6,612 nucleotides of DNA from DASYLJ01 sp964432595 (GTDB taxonomy: Bacteria; Desulfobacterota; Binatia; DP-6): assembly GCA_964432595.1 (NCBI GenBank), contig CAYSOF010000051.1, forward strand, positions 1-6,612. The letters run 5' to 3'. Positions within the stretch are counted from its first letter, which is position 1. The number at the start of each line of letters is the position of its first letter. A program made the position numbers and the translations under genes. Below, piece by piece: positions 5,664-6,612 of this stretch. Under the pieces are notes generated by a model. The model worked only from the letters and a program-made list of their open reading frames with translations. It searched no databases and was not told the DNA's origin.

Positions 5664-5944
5664 TGCGTTCTCCAGCGTCGCGCCGCGCGCAACGCCATCG
5701 ACGCACCGCACGAGCGACCCCCCAAATCCGCGTCGCAGGCATCGTCGATCGGCTGCGCATCGCGACCGCCTCGGCCGATACGTCGATCGCTCCCGACAGA
5801 CCACATCAACGCGCAACGCATCAATGAGGCGCTCGCCGAGCTCCGCGCCCGTGCACCGATCGGCGCCCCGGGGCCGCGTTCGTGACGCGCCACGGCCGCT
5901 TCGAGCTCAACCCGGAGGTGGCAAGCAGGTCGCCCGGGCATTGC
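5663..5944 (+). pseudogene. Possible decayed gene, frame changes twice; possible bacterial transcriptional activator-like remnant
   Basis: An ATG at 5663 overlaps the pentapeptide stop as TGATG and opens a 54-codon frame (stop at 5825-5827) containing IRVAGIVDRLRIATASADT. Coding-like sequence then continues in the next frame as HINAQRINEALAELRARAP (5802-5858) until a stop at 5883, and returns to the first frame as AAFVTRHGRFELNPEVA (5873-5923). Joined, these pieces read as one globular protein segment, as if one base was gained and another lost. The closing GRFELNPEV recalls the winged-helix end of BTAD/SARP-type regulators, but this is only a resemblance. GC-rich DNA often gives open-looking frames, so chance remains a real alternative. 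Confidence 0.25.
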
Positions 5945-6056
5945 CGGCTCGACTGCTTGGAGCGCGTCGGTGCTACGCCGTGTGAATCTCTGCGACGCGG
6001 AGGCGCGGCGCGAAGATGTTCGTAAGGTGGGCTTCGTTGTCGAGTGTCGAGCGGGG

Positions 6057-6083
6057 CAAAATGGTAGTCTAACTACTGTTTTG
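6057..6083. repeat. AT-rich hairpin/palindrome; terminator-like or operator
   Basis: Arms CAAAATGGTAGT and ACTACTGTTTTG enclose the loop CTA (6069-6071). Ten of 12 positions are Watson-Crick pairs and the other two (6062/6078, 6063/6077) are G-U pairs in RNA. The A-run before and T-run after the stem give the shape of a two-way factor-independent terminator, but the stem is poor in G/C for one in such a genome. The alternative is a dyad operator with core GTAGT-CTA-ACTAC. It stands out clearly from its GC-rich surroundings. Confidence 0.5.
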
Positions 6084-6440
6084 AGTTGTGACACCGCTGC
6101 ACGAACGTCCCGCAAGGATCTGCTGAGACCGAGCCCGATCCGGGGACCGCGGTCGCCGGGCCCTTTGCCGGCGGCTGTGCGCTCGACGACGCGGGCTTCG
6201 CGCTCAACGACGCGATCGCCCGAGCCACACCCGCGCTCGAACGCCGCGCTGTGGCGCAGGCCGTGGAGCTACGCGATACGCCCGCCGATCGCGCGCGTCA
6301 CGGTCGTCGCCCCTGCGCTGTGCGACGCAGGCCATGCCCGGCACGGCGGCGGAACGCTCCCGGTCGACGAGATTCCCGGGCTCGTGCGGCTAGGCGTTTT
6401 GGCCGCGTTCACGCCGCGTGCGTCGAGGAAGGGCGTCGTC

Positions 6441-6470
6441 GACAACATCCGCGACGAGGCGTCGTAATCT
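6441..6470 (+). promoter_or_regulatory. Weak candidate promoter before the transhydrogenase gene
   Basis: GACAAC (6441-6446) and TAATCT (6465-6470) are separated by 18 bases and would give a leader of about 30 bases before the ATG at 6507. The -35 match is poor, and the call rests mainly on TAATCT and on its position. Confidence 0.3.
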
Positions 6471-6506
6471 GATGCGGTTGCCCGCTCCAGGCAGGTCCAC
6501 CGGCCG

Positions 6507-6612
6507 ATGATTCGACTGGGGGTTCCACAAGAGACCGCTTCGGGGGAGACGCGCGTGGCGCTGGTCCCCGAGGTCGTCAAGCGATTGATCGGCAAGGGCC
6601 TGGACGTGCGCG
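6507..6612 (+). CDS. pntA: NAD(P) transhydrogenase subunit alpha, N-terminal fragment cut by window edge
   Basis: The first 35 residues begin MIRLGVPQETASGETRVALV and continue PEVVKRLIGKGLDVR. This is the first beta-alpha-beta element of the alanine dehydrogenase/PntA family: G-V/I-P-x-E, then GE-x-RVA, then PE-x-V-x-x-L-x-x-x-G. The words GETRVA and PEVVKRL point to transhydrogenase rather than alanine dehydrogenase, which usually has NEYRVALTP (from memory). The full enzyme passes hydride between NAD(H) and NADP(H) in the cytoplasm, coupled to proton movement through membrane subunits that should follow downstream. Only AGG at 6493-6495 could serve as a ribosome-binding site, 11 bases from the ATG, which is far. 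Alanine dehydrogenase or a saccharopine dehydrogenase-like relative cannot be excluded from so short a piece. Confidence 0.78.
   Translation, partial: MIRLGVPQETASGETRVALVPEVVKRLIGKGLDVR

Larger units (their letters stand above)
5664..6506. other. Gene-poor region of about 840 bases with fragmented coding-like sequence
   Basis: No intact gene with a start signal was found here on either strand. Besides the fragments at 5663-5944, a plus-strand frame open from 6092 has coding-like residues (FAGGCALDDAGFALNDAIAR and on, about 6150-6280) that turn into arginine-rich nonsense. A second frame then looks coding-like near the end (DEIPGLVRLGVLAAFTPRA, before a stop at 6465-6467). CGTCGATCG occurs at 5743-5751 and 5781-5789. 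The pattern is that of decayed genes rather than a functional intergenic region, but no family was recognised. Confidence 0.4.

Noticed and set aside
5339..6115. Minus-strand 258-codon open frame
   Set aside because: It is antisense to the pentapeptide gene, Ser/Arg-rich and without recognisable motifs.
1..6612. Transposon, CRISPR array or phage/defence island
   Set aside because: No transposase, integrase, terminal repeats, regularly spaced repeats or nuclease/helicase genes were seen.

Overview
The window is GC-rich DNA from a high-GC bacterium. The strong G/C bias at third codon positions, GTG starts, an actinobacterial style of ABC importer, a DUF1932 dehydrogenase and an MfpA-like pentapeptide protein all suggest an actinobacterium. 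A Thermoleophilia/Solirubrobacterales-type organism is possible, but that is an inference from composition and gene families, not proof.

Left part (1-3200), minus strand: a complete importer operon of the nitrate/sulfonate/taurine (Ssu/Tau/NMT1) type, cut by the window edge. It is transcribed right to left as lipoprotein substrate-binding protein (3109-2096), permease 1 (2099-1290), permease 2 (1293-523) and ATPase (526 to beyond position 1). Every junction is a 4-base stop/start overlap (GTGA, ATGA, GTGA), so the genes are almost certainly translated as one coupled unit. The two permeases differ, so the membrane part is probably a heterodimer.

Middle (3110-4153): the importer operon and a plus-strand DUF1932-type NAD(P)-dependent dehydrogenase diverge from a short intergenic region. 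It holds a 25-bp near-perfect palindrome (3172-3196) next to a TATAAC -10 candidate. One regulator could control uptake of a small organic substrate and its oxidation together; the regulator gene is not in the window. The dehydrogenase runs 94 bp into the 3' end of a convergent minus-strand gene.

Minus-strand pair (4060-4648): a 61-residue unrecognised small protein with a strong ribosome-binding site, followed one base later by a SnoaL/NTF2-fold protein. A stretch without a convincing gene follows (4664-5036).

Right part (5037-6612), plus strand: a 208-residue pentapeptide-repeat protein of the Qnr/MfpA type with an unusually regular repeat register, then about 840 bp of gene-poor, apparently decayed coding sequence containing an AT-rich hairpin (6057-6083), then the first 35 codons of a probable NAD(P) transhydrogenase alpha subunit running off the edge.

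No tRNA, rRNA, CRISPR array, insertion sequence or att site was seen. I did not find a clearly new multi-gene system. The items most worth a second look are the divergent palindromic operator, the loop-free MfpA-like protein, the small coupled ORF and the decayed region.
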